A DNA stretch of 53,352 bases from Bacteriovoracales bacterium (lineage in GTDB: Bacteria > Bdellovibrionota > Bacteriovoracia > Bacteriovoracales > Bacteriovoracaceae): positions 1 through 53,352 of the forward strand of contig JAOMEV010000015.1 of assembly GCA_028346125.1 (NCBI GenBank), read 5' to 3'. The translations under genes were made by a program, and so were the position numbers. The notes below the pieces were generated by a model that had not been told where the DNA came from, ran no database searches, and saw only the letters and a program-made list of their open reading frames with translations. Of this stretch, positions 8,287-16,446 are shown piece after piece (positions within the stretch are counted from its first letter, which is position 1; every line of letters starts with the position of its first letter).

Positions 8287-8705
8287 GATTCATTCTCCCT
8301 TCCGACAAAATAAATTAATACAGTTATTAAAAAGGTAAGAAGCGCATATATTACGGATAGTAGACTTATCGCCATGGCCGGTCCAATGGCGGCTGGATTA
8401 TTCCAATTAAAAAACTGTATCACTAACCCGATGGACGAACCAAGAGCTCCTGTCATTAAAGCTGTATAAGCTATCGTTTTCAATAGATCATCCTGCTCTT
8501 TTCCACTTTTGACCCAGACATCTGTGTGGAACTTTAAATCAAAAAGGGATTTCCATCCATACCTATAAGCGATGGCCATATAGATTGGAAGAAAAACTAT
8601 AATTAGAGAGGGAATATCTATAAAAGGAATAAGTGCTAAATCAGGATAGGCCATTATCCACCCAATAATGTTAAGAACAAAAAATAAAACGCATATAATT
8701 TTCAT
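8283..8705 (-). CDS. Miniature MotA-like membrane protein, short form (second pair, gene C)
   Basis: Protein of 140 residues with four predicted membrane segments and a short charged tail. FIDIPSLIIVFLPIY and NPAAIGPAMAISLLSVIY are recognisable MotA/PomA signatures. The connector between TM2 and TM3 is about 35 residues, so the cytoplasmic domain that contacts FliG in MotA is absent. It resembles gene A of the first pair in lacking a fifth helix and in its FIDIPSL variant. The ATG at 8705 has AAAGAGG upstream, and the stop overlaps gene D by 4 bp, so C and D should be co-translated. Confidence 0.72.
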   Translation of the reverse strand: MKIICVLFFVLNIIGWIMAYPDLALIPFIDIPSLIIVFLPIYMAIAYRYGWKSLFDLKFHTDVWVKSGKEQDDLLKTIAYTALMTGALGSSIGLVIQFFNWNNPAAIGPAMAISLLSVIYALLTFLITVLIYFVGRENES

Positions 8706-8721
8706 AAATTACCTCTTTCAT

Positions 8722-9210
8722 TCACCGAAGTAGAGCATACTTAAAAACACCGAAGTAGAGCATACTTAAAAAATTAAGCATTAAAATAAGAACTTGACCG
8801 AGAACAAAATATACAGCTACTTTTTTTAATTTATGTTGACCAAAAAGAAAGCAAAATAAAAAGACAAGAATTCCATAAAAAGAGGTCAAAGTTAAAAAAG
8901 AAATGGCTGGGCCAATAGGATTTTTATCACCTAACTTGATAAGCATAATAAACATACCCATATGAGAACCTATAACACCCAAAATAACAGCGACATAACC
9001 AATAAATTCAAACCAGGTAATCCCCCTACCTTTTATAAGTTCAGTCATTTTTTCTTTTCTTTTACTGCCAACCGCAAAAAGAAATATGATCGGAACTGCC
9101 ACAAACCAAAGCGCCTGAACATCTATAAAAGATGTAAATTTTGAGCCTAATAATATGGCCGAAGCAAAACATAAGACGATAAAAGTGATTGAAATACTTT
9201 TAACAATCAT
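8722..9210 (-). CDS. Miniature MotA-like membrane protein, long form (first pair, gene B)
   Basis: Protein of 162 residues with five likely membrane segments. FIDVQALWFVAVP and GDKNPIGPAISFLTLTSFYG are the MotA-like signatures, the most diverged of the four. TITWFEF-like residues (ITWFEFIG) before TM3 resemble SHWELLG of gene D, grouping B with D. The last 15 codons are altered by a perfect 25-bp tandem duplication, which replaces a short natural end with a frame-shifted one. It overlaps gene A by 4 bp. Function unknown. Confidence 0.7.
   Translation of the reverse strand: MIVKSISITFIVLCFASAILLGSKFTSFIDVQALWFVAVPIIFLFAVGSKRKEKMTELIKGRGITWFEFIGYVAVILGVIGSHMGMFIMLIKLGDKNPIGPAISFLTLTSFYGILVFLFCFLFGQHKLKKVAVYFVLGQVLILMLNFLSMLYFGVFKYALLR
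8723..8772. repeat. Perfect 25-bp tandem duplication at the 3' end of a MotA-like gene
   Basis: Positions 8723-8747 and 8748-8772 are identical. The unit is 25 bp, not a multiple of three, so the second copy is read in a shifted frame at the C terminus of gene B. With one copy the protein would end two codons after SMLYFG; with two it gains about six residues. Perfect identity suggests a recent slippage event. Confidence 0.9.
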
Positions 9211-9602
9211 AACTCTTTTCCTATATTTAGGTGAGACAAGACAGTCGTTAAAAGAAAGATAAAAACTCCATAAAAAGTCGGAAGAAGTGCCACGGCCATT
9301 GAGGGACCTATTTTAGAGGGGTCACTCAAACTACCTAACATGATAACAACACCAATATGGGTTCCTAACACTCCAGCGATAATCCCTGTCGCTCCCATTG
9401 AGTGAAGAATATCCTTCCTTTCCTCGCTTTCCTTTAATAGTGCCCGAAGGCCATGGAAACCATGCCTGGCCGGTATTGAAGCAATTACGGGTAGAATAAC
9501 GACGAGAAGACTGGGGATATCAATAAATGTTCTTATATTGCCACTTATAAAAAGAGCGAAAATAATACTTAAAATAATGAGAATAATAGAAAGTAATTTC
9601 AT
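9207..9602 (-). CDS. Miniature MotA-like membrane protein, short form (first pair, gene A)
   Basis: Protein of 131 residues, first of four tandem genes. FIDIPSLLVVILPV (near residue 27) and SDPSKIGPSMAVALLPTFYG (about 91-110) are close to the PomA/MotA membrane signatures; LGTHIGVVIMLGSL corresponds to TM3. Only about 27 residues join TM2 to TM3, so the large cytoplasmic domain of MotA is missing. Four membrane helices and no fifth helix. It overlaps gene B by 4 bp. AGAGG lies upstream of the ATG. It probably starts an A-B-C-D operon, with its promoter in the 188 bp after the kinase stop. Confidence 0.75.
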   Translation of the reverse strand: MKLLSIILIILSIIFALFISGNIRTFIDIPSLLVVILPVIASIPARHGFHGLRALLKESEERKDILHSMGATGIIAGVLGTHIGVVIMLGSLSDPSKIGPSMAVALLPTFYGVFIFLLTTVLSHLNIGKEL

Positions 9603-9790
9603 AAAAACCTCTTCTAAGATTTAAACTTCTTAAAATAAATATCGAAGGTCTATAAAATTGGCCTAAAATATTGAGTATAATTCTTGAAAAAGGAATTATT
9701 TGCCACTTAAAATTGAAATTAATTTTAAAATTTTTTAATTAAGACACAAATGGTTAGGATTTCTCATTATTTTTAGGGAGTAATAAATAA

Positions 9791-12700
9791 TCAGGTATTA
9801 TCAATTTTTAAGTTTTTTGGGAGTTCAATAGTGAATGTGGTCCCTTCATCCATTACCGATTCAAGAGTGAGTCTCGCACCTATATTTTCCAAACTATTTT
9901 TAACAACATCCATACCAATCCCACGTCCCGAAATTTTAGACACACTTTCTTTAGTGCTCATGCTTGGTAAAAAAATCATATTTAATTTTTCTTTTTCATT
10001 TAATTTTTCCACTTCTTCAGCTTTTAATACTCCTGTAGAAATGGCCTTTTCACAAAGCTTATCGACATTGATCCCTTTTCCATCGTCTTTGATGACAAGT
10101 TTTAATATATTACCCTTTTCTTCTTTACATGAAATTTCTAAAAGGCCTTTTTCTCTTTTCCCTTTATTAGACCTTTCACTTGGATCCTCTATGCCATGGT
10201 CGATTGAATTCCTGATAATATGAACCATCGCTTCTTCTAAAAGGACCAGTTTTTCTTTACCAAGGCTACCTTGATCTCCCGTAAGCCTAAACTCAACTTT
10301 CTTCCCCAGGCTTGAAGAAATCTGATTAATCATACTTTTAAATTTGTTAAGAGAATATTTTAACGGGGACTCAAATAAAAAATTAAAAAGTCTTGCCAAA
10401 TGATCATCTGATAATTGACCATTTTTCAAAAGAATATTTCTGACATACATTAAATTTTCAGGGAGGGCCTCAAACACCTCTGGTTTAACAATATCTTCTG
10501 AATTATAATTTTCAAAAAATGATTTTGAAAATTGAACGACCTCTATTTGCCCAATGTAAGAACCCCATCGAAACCTCTCTTCACCAAAAAAGTCCTTCAA
10601 AATCTTAGAAATAGCATGTTCATCTTCTATGACCTGCTCACCAATTAAGCTTAAAAGGGCATTTTCAGGATAACCATTTTTAACCCGACGAAATAATCTT
10701 TCCAAAAAATAAAATATTTCATGAGAATTACTAAAACATATCACAATTTCATCTCGGTCCAACCCTATTAAATTCACCATATCACCGTAAAATTCTTCGA
10801 CTTCTAGGTTTTCTTTTTCTAACATTTTTAAAAACAAATTAATTATTTCCCCATCTTTTTGAGAATGAATTATAACAATAAAAAAAAGAAAGACTTCTTT
10901 GATAAAAATTTTAAGATATACTCTAACTTTAAGATCCATCCTCAGAATGAGCGATCTTATTAAAGCGACTGTCATTTCTAAATAAGAAGATTCTGTCTTC
11001 TTGGTTAAATCTTTTAAAATATCCAAAAAAATTGTAAAATCTTGGTTTTTAAAACGATCCAGGTTTTTATAAAGATTATAAAAGGTACAAACAGTTTCCG
11101 CCCAAATTTTATCATTTACTTTTTTGGCCTGGATTTCCTTTTTAGTTAATACCTTACCTCGTACTTCAATTTCAATTTTCTTTATAAAACTTGAAAAAAT
11201 GTCCTTAAAATCATCAAAGGTCTCTATTTTTTCAAACTCTTTATCATTTAACTTTTTTTCAAATCCTGATATATTTGTAATCAATTTTTTTTCATTCAAA
11301 CATATACAAATATTTTTTAACCCTCTTAGTTCTTTAATTAACCTTTCCTTTATTTTTCCTCGATTTTCAGTCTCTAGAAAAGAACTATAAACATCTGGGT
11401 CTACAGTAATTTTTGGAATTGAACCGAGGTATTTAAATAGAGAATATTCTATTAAAGAATATTCCCTATGAAATTTTTGGTAGAGTTTTTCAACATCCTC
11501 AAACTTAAGTTTAAAAATATCATTACAGCATTGAGCGTATATCACCAACAGGCCTTCTAATTCAAATATCTTTCGTTTTAAAGACTCTAACTTGTTCACG
11601 TCTTTCATTTTTGAAAATTCAATACTTACATCAACGACCTCAGTTTCCACGTCATGGGTAAATGCAGACAATGAGTTAAGGCCATATATTAAAGAATCCC
11701 CTTTAAGAGTATGAAGCCTTTTAAGAACCATATTAAAATTTTCTTTATTATCGTTAATATCTGATTCATAAGAAATTTTATTTAAATTATTTAAACAATC
11801 ATGAATTAACTTAAAGGAGTTATCAAAATAAACTTTTAAGGATTCTCTTTTATTGTTTGATAATTCCTGAAGTATTTCAACGTATCGCCCCCTTTCTTTT
11901 TCTATTTCCTCTGCTTCTAATTGTAATTTTTCAAGCTCTGTAATATCTTCAGTGATATACATAATATTGGTAATTTTTTCATCAACAAAAATAGGATTAT
12001 AGCTTAGTTTAACTTTCTTTCTTGTTCCACTTTTAGCTGTGTAATGAATTTTTTCAGGAAAACAATCTTTAAGGACTAACCATTGTAAAATGTCTTGGTT
12101 GTAAACACAGGATATAGAAAAGTTAAAGTCTCCATACTCACTGCTTTTTTTATTCATATCTTTAAAAACTGTTTTGAAGATATCTTTTTCTTCAATATTT
12201 TCTTCAAAAATTTCCTTGGTGAAAGTTGAGACAGGACTTCCAATTTTATTATCTTGATCCACTAAAAATATGCCCTGTTTAATATTATTAAGTAATTGAT
12301 TTATTTTCTCAACGCTATCTTGAAGACTTTTCGTTCGCTCCTTAACACGTTCTTCCAGTTCGAAGTTTGACTCAACCAATTTTTTTTCTGCAAGAGTTGT
12401 TTTTTCCAGAAGGGTATTTATTATATCTGCCAATCCAAAACTTAAAATCGTCACTTGAGTAATAAAGCCCACAAAAATAAAGGTCTCTATCAAAAAGGTT
12501 GAAGGTATAACGCCTAAGGCATTTAAGGCCTTAAACACCCCCCCTGTACAGAGAATCAAAAAGGCATAAACATAAAGGCGTGCTTCCCTATGCTTTTTGA
12601 AAAGAAAAATTGCTGTAAAAAAAGTTGTTCCAATAGAAGGGATAGCATAGAAAGCAACTAAATTAAGGTTATAGGTAAGAGGAACAAAAGGAGCAATAAA

Positions 12701-13564
12701 TAAAAATAAACCAATACAAAGTAGAGAACGATTGTAGTATTTATTTATTTTTTTAAAGTTTTCCTTAACATTTAAAAATTCCTTAGTGAAAAGAAGATAA
12801 AAGAAAAAGAAAAAAATTAAAGAAAAAACAAATCCTTCATTTGAAAACCAAACTGAATCTATCAAAAGAGCTCGTCCCACCCCACTTAGAATAAGCGTCA
12901 TCCATGTTACGCTACACAAATAACCACAATAATATAAGAAGGATTTTGATCTCAAAAACAGGGCCATTATTAAATTATAAACAATACAAAATCCAAAAAT
13001 AGAAAAAAATCCTCCATAAAAATATTGGCCTTTAATTTTTAAATCAAGAAAGGTTTTCTTAGTCATTAATTTAAGCGGAATACTAAGGGCCCCTCGACTT
13101 TTAACCCTTAAATAATAAATGCCTTCCCCATCAACACTAAAAGCGTAATCTTTATGAAGGAACTCCCATTTTTTTGTAGAAATAGAGTCTCCAGCATAGT
13201 TCTGGACCCAAACACCATTTATTTTTTTATAAAAGATGAGTTCATCCAAATCTGGAAAATTAATTGTAAGAACCCAGTCTTTAATTAAACTTTTATTTTT
13301 AATTGGTAATTTGATCCAGATAGTGGCCTTCGAAAAGCCAAACCCTAAAACCCTCTTATTATTTTTTTTAAAATCTTTAGATCTCTTTAAGATATCTTCT
13401 ATATTTAACTTTCCAGAATAATCCTGATAGACCTCCAATGAACGTGAATCTACATCAAATTCTTTTTCAGTATTTAATACAACTGAAGATACTTCAACAG
13501 CGAAAGCATAACTATTAAAAAGGATAGTAATTAAAATTAACTTTTTAAATAACCACAAGACCAT
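9791..13564 (-). CDS. 7TMR-DISM sensor kinase with PAS, Hpt and CheA-like ATPase
   Basis: Membrane sensor of 1257 residues. Order: signal peptide (1-22); periplasmic 7TMR-DISM ligand domain (about 30-165, ending YYLRVKSRG); seven membrane helices (about 176-385); coiled coil with ELEERVKERTKSL; PAS-like domain (about 420-545); Hpt domain with the HTLKG phosphosite at His618; a poorly conserved helical stretch (about 700-1040); and a CheA-type HATPase (about 1100-1250) with N-box HIIRNSIDHGI, G1 KDDGKGI and G2 GRGIGMD. ATG start with GGAGAA five bases upstream. There is no receiver in the protein and none encoded next to it, so its phosphoryl acceptor is unknown. It lies 188 bp upstream of the MotA-like cluster on the same strand. 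Confidence 0.9.
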   Translation of the reverse strand: MVLWLFKKLILITILFNSYAFAVEVSSVVLNTEKEFDVDSRSLEVYQDYSGKLNIEDILKRSKDFKKNNKRVLGFGFSKATIWIKLPIKNKSLIKDWVLTINFPDLDELIFYKKINGVWVQNYAGDSISTKKWEFLHKDYAFSVDGEGIYYLRVKSRGALSIPLKLMTKKTFLDLKIKGQYFYGGFFSIFGFCIVYNLIMALFLRSKSFLYYCGYLCSVTWMTLILSGVGRALLIDSVWFSNEGFVFSLIFFFFFYLLFTKEFLNVKENFKKINKYYNRSLLCIGLFLFIAPFVPLTYNLNLVAFYAIPSIGTTFFTAIFLFKKHREARLYVYAFLILCTGGVFKALNALGVIPSTFLIETFIFVGFITQVTILSFGLADIINTLLEKTTLAEKKLVESNFELEERVKERTKSLQDSVEKINQLLNNIKQGIFLVDQDNKIGSPVSTFTKEIFEENIEEKDIFKTVFKDMNKKSSEYGDFNFSISCVYNQDILQWLVLKDCFPEKIHYTAKSGTRKKVKLSYNPIFVDEKITNIMYITEDITELEKLQLEAEEIEKERGRYVEILQELSNNKRESLKVYFDNSFKLIHDCLNNLNKISYESDINDNKENFNMVLKRLHTLKGDSLIYGLNSLSAFTHDVETEVVDVSIEFSKMKDVNKLESLKRKIFELEGLLVIYAQCCNDIFKLKFEDVEKLYQKFHREYSLIEYSLFKYLGSIPKITVDPDVYSSFLETENRGKIKERLIKELRGLKNICICLNEKKLITNISGFEKKLNDKEFEKIETFDDFKDIFSSFIKKIEIEVRGKVLTKKEIQAKKVNDKIWAETVCTFYNLYKNLDRFKNQDFTIFLDILKDLTKKTESSYLEMTVALIRSLILRMDLKVRVYLKIFIKEVFLFFIVIIHSQKDGEIINLFLKMLEKENLEVEEFYGDMVNLIGLDRDEIVICFSNSHEIFYFLERLFRRVKNGYPENALLSLIGEQVIEDEHAISKILKDFFGEERFRWGSYIGQIEVVQFSKSFFENYNSEDIVKPEVFEALPENLMYVRNILLKNGQLSDDHLARLFNFLFESPLKYSLNKFKSMINQISSSLGKKVEFRLTGDQGSLGKEKLVLLEEAMVHIIRNSIDHGIEDPSERSNKGKREKGLLEISCKEEKGNILKLVIKDDGKGINVDKLCEKAISTGVLKAEEVEKLNEKEKLNMIFLPSMSTKESVSKISGRGIGMDVVKNSLENIGARLTLESVMDEGTTFTIELPKNLKIDNT

Positions 13565-14105
13565 TTATTCTCCAAAGGTCACTATAGTTAAATCCCTATT
13601 CCCCTATCGTTTAAAAAGACCTAAAAGGTGAATAAAATTAGAACCTTAAAGTTAAGAAATCCTTATTTAAAACCTTTTTTAATATATTTTTCAATAAAAA
13701 TTAAAATTATAGAGTTGATAAATATCATAACCCCTTCCATTCCGAATTATAATTTTAATTTCTTTTTTTCATAATCATAGTTGTAGCCCCTTTTGGGACG
13801 AGCTTTGGATGACTTAAATATAGTTCTTTTTTTAGGTAAGAAATAATTTTTATAAATTTAAACGAAAAATTATTAGTATATTACTTTCACATATTCCTTA
13901 AACCCTATGCAACTAGTCAGGTTTTTGAATCATCCTTGGAGCAAATAAATAAGACTTTCAAATAAAGGAAATCATTTTTTCCTGATTCAACCATAGGGCC
14001 CAAGGTAAATAGTTTTTATCAACTGTGCAAGTGTGAAAAAGCCTCAGAGTTAATTATAATTTTTTCTTTGTCCGTCAAAAAAATTATTTAAGATGCTTTC
14101 TTAAA
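13565..14105. other. AT-rich intergenic stretch upstream of the 7TMR-DISM kinase
   Basis: About 540 bp with no convincing ORF, RNA gene or repeat. It should contain the promoter of the leftward kinase, but no single sigma-70 match stands out because the whole region is A/T-rich. The right edge meets the terminator of the neighbouring exported-protein gene. Confidence 0.5.
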
Positions 14106-14139
14106 TTAAAAATGGGGGTCATGTGCCCCCAATTTTTAA
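14106..14139 (-). terminator. Intrinsic terminator after the 674-residue exported protein gene
   Basis: A GGGGG/CCCCC stem (14114-14118 with 14126-14130) with a 7-nt loop is extended on both sides by A/T pairs, giving a hairpin followed by a T run in the leftward direction. It lies about 40 bp after the stop of the gene ending at 14178. The A/T flanks make it potentially bidirectional. Confidence 0.78.
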
Positions 14140-14177
14140 TAAAGTATTTACAGATTATTTTTAGGATAAGGATATTA

Positions 14178-16202
14178 TCAGTTCTTTCTAACTCTTCTCA
14201 AACCTTTAAAACGGAATTTCTTTGAATTAATTAAAACCAATTCTCCCTTTGGAATCCTCTCTCCTTCCCACTGAATAACCAAATGAAGGTCCCCACTTGT
14301 TACCTGATCAATAACCGTTTTAAAAGTGAACTTATTTTTTGTCATTCCTTTCCCAAATTCAGCAAAGTTCTTAGAGAACTTTTTGTAATCATGGTCAGCA
14401 ATATTTTTTTGCATCCTCACAAGTGATTTATAGGCCAAGTCCATCCCATTTTTTACTTCTTTTAAAATTTGTCTTTTACAAATCTTTCTTCCTAACACAT
14501 TTCTTTTTGTTTTTATCCAAACCGTGCAAACTTCCCATCTTTTGTTATCTTTGTTATCAAACCATTTTTGGGCCAATCCCTCTCCTTTTCCTTTCCAACT
14601 CCTACCGGATGAAATAGCTTTACCTATAAGCTCTTTGACCGCCGTCATCCCTATCATTAAATCTGCAGAAATTTTTGTACTCCCTAAAGTCTTTTTCTTA
14701 CTTTTTAGACCCATGGGTACTTTTTTACCTTTTATAAGAACTTCTTTTCCCTTCCATTCCAAATACTTCCTAATATTAACTGCTGCTTGCTGTATTTTTA
14801 ATTTACTTAATTTATCTTTAAATCCTATTCTTCTAGATAAATTAAAAATTTCTTCTTCTAACTCCCCTTCTAGTAGTTTTTCAGAATGGTATTGGTATTT
14901 GTAATTTCCGCCAAATCGACTTTGAAATAACGATTCTCCCTTCGGGGTTTGCTTAAAAATTCTTTGAAAGTTCCCCGCAAACATGGATAATCTATAATTG
15001 TTTCTTTTTAAAAGCCCATAAGTCTCTCTTTCATCTTTCCAAACGCCTAAATGAGTCTTAAATGTCAAACCTGAGTCTGCCATTTTTGTCTTACTGACAA
15101 CAAAATTTTCGCCCCTTTTTGCCTTCAGGCCAATTAAAACAGGTATATCTAAACGAGCTTTTTTCTCTGTTCCTGTTAAGGTAGAACTATAATCCATTAA
15201 AGGTCTTACAGGAGTTTTCATTAGGGCCCTTTGAATTTTATTAAATTTTGTTAACCCTTTTGTGAAAGCTTTAGCAGCTTTAATTTTCATCGCTAATTTT
15301 TGGGCATAAGACACATTACCCATTAAAAAACGCTTGTAAGCTTTTAAACCTTCCTTATCTGCCAAATTAAACTCGAAAAATGCTCCTACCCCCTTACCCC
15401 AGAATTTACTGGCCTCTGCTTCACCCAAAGTCTTTACAAGTTTTAAACTGGCGTATGCCATTAACCTTATGAGTTTTCTTTTTACATACCTGGCCTGAAC
15501 AGTGAACTGTCCTGTTTTTTTAACATTACAAATCCATGTTCCTTCAGCAACGATTCCTATATTTCCAGATATACCTGCACCTAACTTACCATAATTAACT
15601 GCTGCTCCTGCACCCACCATAAGGCCGAGACCTCCTCTAACACTATAGCTGAGTGCATCTCCTACTTTGTATTTATTGAGGGACTTAATATTATGAGGAA
15701 CAAAACCAAACTTTGGTAATTTTTTAATATCCTGATATGTTTTGGCATAAAGGTCTGCAATCATCCCACCATCAATTTTGATCATAACCCCAACTTGAGG
15801 TCCTACTGATACAGGAAGTACCCCACCCGAGCTAATGGCCCCAATTCCTTTGAGAAGATCGACAGGAAGAGATTTTTCGCCAACCCTAAGATACTTTGTC
15901 ACAAGAAAACCTGATCCATCATTTGGAGGAGGAGCATTTTCTTCGAATTTTTCGTTAACTTCAAAAGCTTTGCTTTTAGAAAGGTTGACAATAGTTTGGC
16001 CTTTTTCTATGTCTGCAATATAAGCTAAAGTTGTCAGAGTTTTTTTTGGCCCAGTAAAATCATCAGGCATCTCTACAACATGAATGACATTACCATTTTT
16101 ATCTACTACCATTCCATCCGGCATCCAATCTTCAGCTTGCCCCTTCCAAATGAAACTAAGTAGACTTAAAAAGATCATTATTCTAGTTAAAGTGTGAATC
16201 AC
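14178..16202 (-). CDS. Exported protein of unknown function (674 residues)
   Basis: I do not recognise the family. The N terminus is a clear signal peptide with likely cleavage after WKGQA (about residue 23). A glycine-rich stretch with alternating hydrophobic residues (about 175-230, around GGLGLMVGAGAAVNYG and GAGISGNIGI) looks like membrane-associated beta structure. The rest is rich in lysine and arginine and strongly basic, including the C terminus FRFKGLRRVRKN. Few cysteines and no catalytic motif were seen. GTG start with GAGG upstream. Monocistronic: it has its own terminator downstream, and the upstream gene also has one. Possibilities include an outer-membrane or secreted surface protein; no function should be assumed. 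Confidence 0.8.
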   Translation of the reverse strand: MIHTLTRIMIFLSLLSFIWKGQAEDWMPDGMVVDKNGNVIHVVEMPDDFTGPKKTLTTLAYIADIEKGQTIVNLSKSKAFEVNEKFEENAPPPNDGSGFLVTKYLRVGEKSLPVDLLKGIGAISSGGVLPVSVGPQVGVMIKIDGGMIADLYAKTYQDIKKLPKFGFVPHNIKSLNKYKVGDALSYSVRGGLGLMVGAGAAVNYGKLGAGISGNIGIVAEGTWICNVKKTGQFTVQARYVKRKLIRLMAYASLKLVKTLGEAEASKFWGKGVGAFFEFNLADKEGLKAYKRFLMGNVSYAQKLAMKIKAAKAFTKGLTKFNKIQRALMKTPVRPLMDYSSTLTGTEKKARLDIPVLIGLKAKRGENFVVSKTKMADSGLTFKTHLGVWKDERETYGLLKRNNYRLSMFAGNFQRIFKQTPKGESLFQSRFGGNYKYQYHSEKLLEGELEEEIFNLSRRIGFKDKLSKLKIQQAAVNIRKYLEWKGKEVLIKGKKVPMGLKSKKKTLGSTKISADLMIGMTAVKELIGKAISSGRSWKGKGEGLAQKWFDNKDNKRWEVCTVWIKTKRNVLGRKICKRQILKEVKNGMDLAYKSLVRMQKNIADHDYKKFSKNFAEFGKGMTKNKFTFKTVIDQVTSGDLHLVIQWEGERIPKGELVLINSKKFRFKGLRRVRKN

Positions 16203-16422
16203 TAATACCTCTTTCGTTTTTTATTAAAATTATTTCTAAATTATATACCTGTTTCACTTTTTTTTTCAGTAGGGACTTGTTGACCACGCTCACTTCGACT
16301 TAACTCATGGAGCACCTAAAAAACCTTAATTAAAGTTTTTGTGAAATTAATAAGAATATGATTTTTTTTCTAAAGGCCAATAAGAGCTGTCAATTTTTAT
16401 TTTAAATCATAATAAAAGGAGA

Positions 16423-16438
16423 CCGCCCCTAGGGGCGG
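16423..16438 (-). terminator. Intrinsic terminator after the metalloprotease gene
   Basis: A perfect 16-bp G+C-rich palindrome (CCGCCCCTAGGGGCGG) starts 9 bp after the stop of the leftward metalloprotease gene. In that direction it is followed by TCTCCTTTTATT. Stem of at least six G-C pairs with a CTAG loop, in strongly A/T-rich surroundings. Confidence 0.8.
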
Positions 16439-16446
16439 CCTGTAGA

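Noticed and set aside
9677..9699. Inverted repeat ATAATTC/GAATTAT between the kinase and the MotA-like operon
   Set aside because: A/T-only 7-bp arms are common by chance here, and no clear T run makes it a terminator.
16270..16330. G+C-richer patch with a short leftward GTG frame
   Set aside because: Only 24 codons with a weak ribosome binding site; not enough to call a gene.
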